Of a stretch of 64,000 nt of DNA, positions 62,081 to 64,000 are shown one piece after another. The notes beneath the pieces were generated by a model. It was not told where the DNA came from and searched no databases. It worked only from the letters and a program-made list of their open reading frames with translations. Position numbers and translations under genes: made by a program. The stretch covers positions 40,975,508 to 41,039,507 of the forward strand of contig NC_064439.1 of NCBI RefSeq assembly GCF_023343835.1, in the 5' to 3' direction. The number at the start of each line of letters is the position of its first letter. Position 1 is the stretch's first letter. This DNA comes from Lagopus muta (Eukaryota > Chordata > Aves > Galliformes > Phasianidae).

Positions 62081-64000
62081 ATTTCCCAAACAAGGTGGAA
62101 GCAGTTGTGCAGACAGGACTTGAGACTGAGGGTTGTGCCCTGTTGTTTGCTTTGGTCCCTATTTGTAATACCATGCCTTCTCAATTTGCTGTTTAATAAA
62201 TAATATTCAAGCAATTGTTAATTGCATAGACTGTCCCTTAATTTTAACGTTTATGGCCAACTTCATATCCAATTACAGATCCAGTACGAAGTAGTACTTT
62301 CTTATAGACTTACGTGTGGTCCTAGCACTGAGGAGTTATCAGCATGAAGAGGTAGTTTTACAAAAATCAAAGTGGATGGAAATGCTGTGTACAAGTATGA
62401 ATTGTTCCACAACTCTCCATACTGAAGTTGGGGTGATTCTAGAAATATCAACTATATGGAATAATGAATTCCCAGCTTTGCACACTGATTATGTGCTAGC
62501 ATGTCTTGCTAATCTCTGGGTGCAATTAATTGAACGACTGCCTTCATGAAATGAAATTTCTATTTCATTAAAACCTTCAAATTTGGATCATTTATTCCTA
62601 GAGCACACCCGCTCTGTGGTAGTTTATTAAACATTCTTACTCTCGACATTAAAAGAGTTGTATTTCTCATACTTTGTTATCAGCAAGCAAATATACCTAG
62701 TCAATAATTCATGTTGCAGTTCCCTCAATAAATGAAGTGCCTTTTGGGATAGGCTGTCGTTTTTTAAAAATTGCTTCTGATCCAGTAAGCCAAATTATAT
62801 AATAATAAAGCATGCCATCAATGTAAACAAATACCAGATGGACTGTAAAACATTTAATTTTAGGTCGGTGCAAATAGACTGAAATAAACACTGCTGTGGC
62901 ATATTGTCAGTCACTAGTAAAGCTCAAAAAAGGTTTTCCACTGGGTGTCCGTATCCTCAAGGATTCCTACTTCGTGCTTATTTTCTCTTGTTTTAAATCT
63001 TGCTCTATTTCTCCCCATTTGCTGCCCATTACTGCACATGGAGACATGGTGTGCTGGCCTGGCTGCATTTCAAAGTGTGACAGTGCAAGCCAGGAAGTTT
63101 TGCTGAGAAGAGCCAGGTGGTGTTCCTGGGGATGTCCTGTGATCCTGAAGACAGTGAAGATGGGACAGCTGCTTTCTGCACTGTGGGGAGTGGGCTCATC
63201 TCTGTTGTTTTTTCCCCACCTCAGGGAATAACACTGCTGTTATCAGTACCACATCCTCTAGGGCGGATGCAAACAGTGACAGGTGCTTTTTACTCTTTAG
63301 CTGTGAGTTTATTCACTACAAGGCTCTTTCAGTTGCAGTCAGTTCCAGATCAAGTTCAGTGTCTTCGCGCCATTAAATTGCAAGGATAGGTCTTATTTAC
63401 ATTTAAAATATGATGACTGTTATTTCATATTGATCTTTAAGATATCTGCTAGCCCTTCTGTTACTAAGTAGTTGATGTGTGATTACGATGTTATATCGGA
63501 TATCCTTGTGTCTATATTCTAATTTAAGTGAAATTCATAATAGTAAATCTAAAATAGGACAACCATTTTTGCATTATATTGAAGGGAGTATTGCATTTCG
63601 AAGACATCTACATTTTAGTGTTATACCTGTTCTTCAGTATGTGCTACCCAAATCTATGATTTCTTCACTCAAATAGTTTTGGACTTCTAAAATCCTGCTA
63701 ACACTTTAAAAAGAAGAAGTTGGCTTTTTGATGGGCTGATACACTCTGGAGACCCAACAAAATTTTAGGACAACTGTCTGTAAATGTATGCTGTGTATGT
63801 CTTATCACATGCTTTGAAAGTTTTCCTTACAATGCTTTATGGAACCCAGCTATGCTTTGTTAAACTGTTCAATACGTACAGATTTTCAGCAGATGATACA
63901 CAGGTACTGTCACCAGATGATATGCACAGGTAGCTTTTAATTATAAACCAATCATAAATTGCAGGATGTATCACGTAAACTGAAATACTTTGTTTCTTCA

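Larger units (their letters stand above)
48863..64000 (+). other. NEK11: NEK11 intron (at least 15.1 kb, runs off the window)
   Basis: No second NEK11 exon was recognised up to the window end. I looked for the expected KVLKEIS, LDHPAIV and FCIITEYC coding segments by eye. The contents are CR1 copies near 49.1, 59.1, 59.7-60.6 and 62.0 kb, two mariner-like copies near 54.5 and 57.1 kb, a tandem duplication near 60.9 kb, a C-rich tract at 51.0 kb and unique sequence at 55.3-56.1 kb. All open frames are short. Confidence 0.75.

Overview
This is vertebrate nuclear DNA, almost certainly from a bird and most likely chicken or a close galliform. The evidence is many 3'-anchored CR1 LINE fragments (several ending in ATTCTATG-type octamers), a mariner-like non-autonomous transposon, an ERVL-type pol scrap, the absence of Alu- or L1-like repeats, and intron-split genes whose exons read as close orthologues of three adjacent human 3q22 genes. 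No bacterial operon, CRISPR array or tRNA/rRNA gene was found.

Layout: 1-38339 holds most of ATP2C1 (SPCA1, Golgi Ca2+/Mn2+ P-type ATPase) on the + strand. Twenty-six coding exons (9507-38339) join with consistent phase and GT/AG splice sites to give 919 residues plus stop. Only the exon(s) carrying the start codon lie off the left edge. About 38340-39880 is probably 3'UTR. From there to 42876 is a convergent intergenic stretch containing an ERVL pol remnant. ASTE1, an XPG/FEN1-like nuclease gene, occupies 42877-47547 on the - strand in four coding exons (660 aa). A CpG island of about 1.5 kb covers ASTE1 exon 1 and a divergent promoter shared with NEK11 on the + strand. The first NEK11 coding exon is 48693-48862. 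The remaining 15 kb is one NEK11 intron with CR1 insertions, two oppositely oriented copies of one mariner-like element, a 102-bp tandem duplication and unique sequence that may be conserved non-coding DNA.

The genes are neighbours by conserved synteny, not members of one pathway. ATP2C1 loads Golgi with Ca2+/Mn2+. ASTE1 is linked in mammals to 53BP1-shieldin control of DNA end resection, and NEK11 to the G2/M DNA-damage checkpoint. It is therefore notable that these two DNA-damage genes share a head-to-head promoter with a perfect NRF1 consensus site. I see no previously undescribed enzymatic system. The items most worth a second look are the bidirectional promoter, the GC contrast within ASTE1, the interrupted ASTE1 A-tract, a decoy splice donor, two G-quadruplex motifs and the intronic transposon pair.
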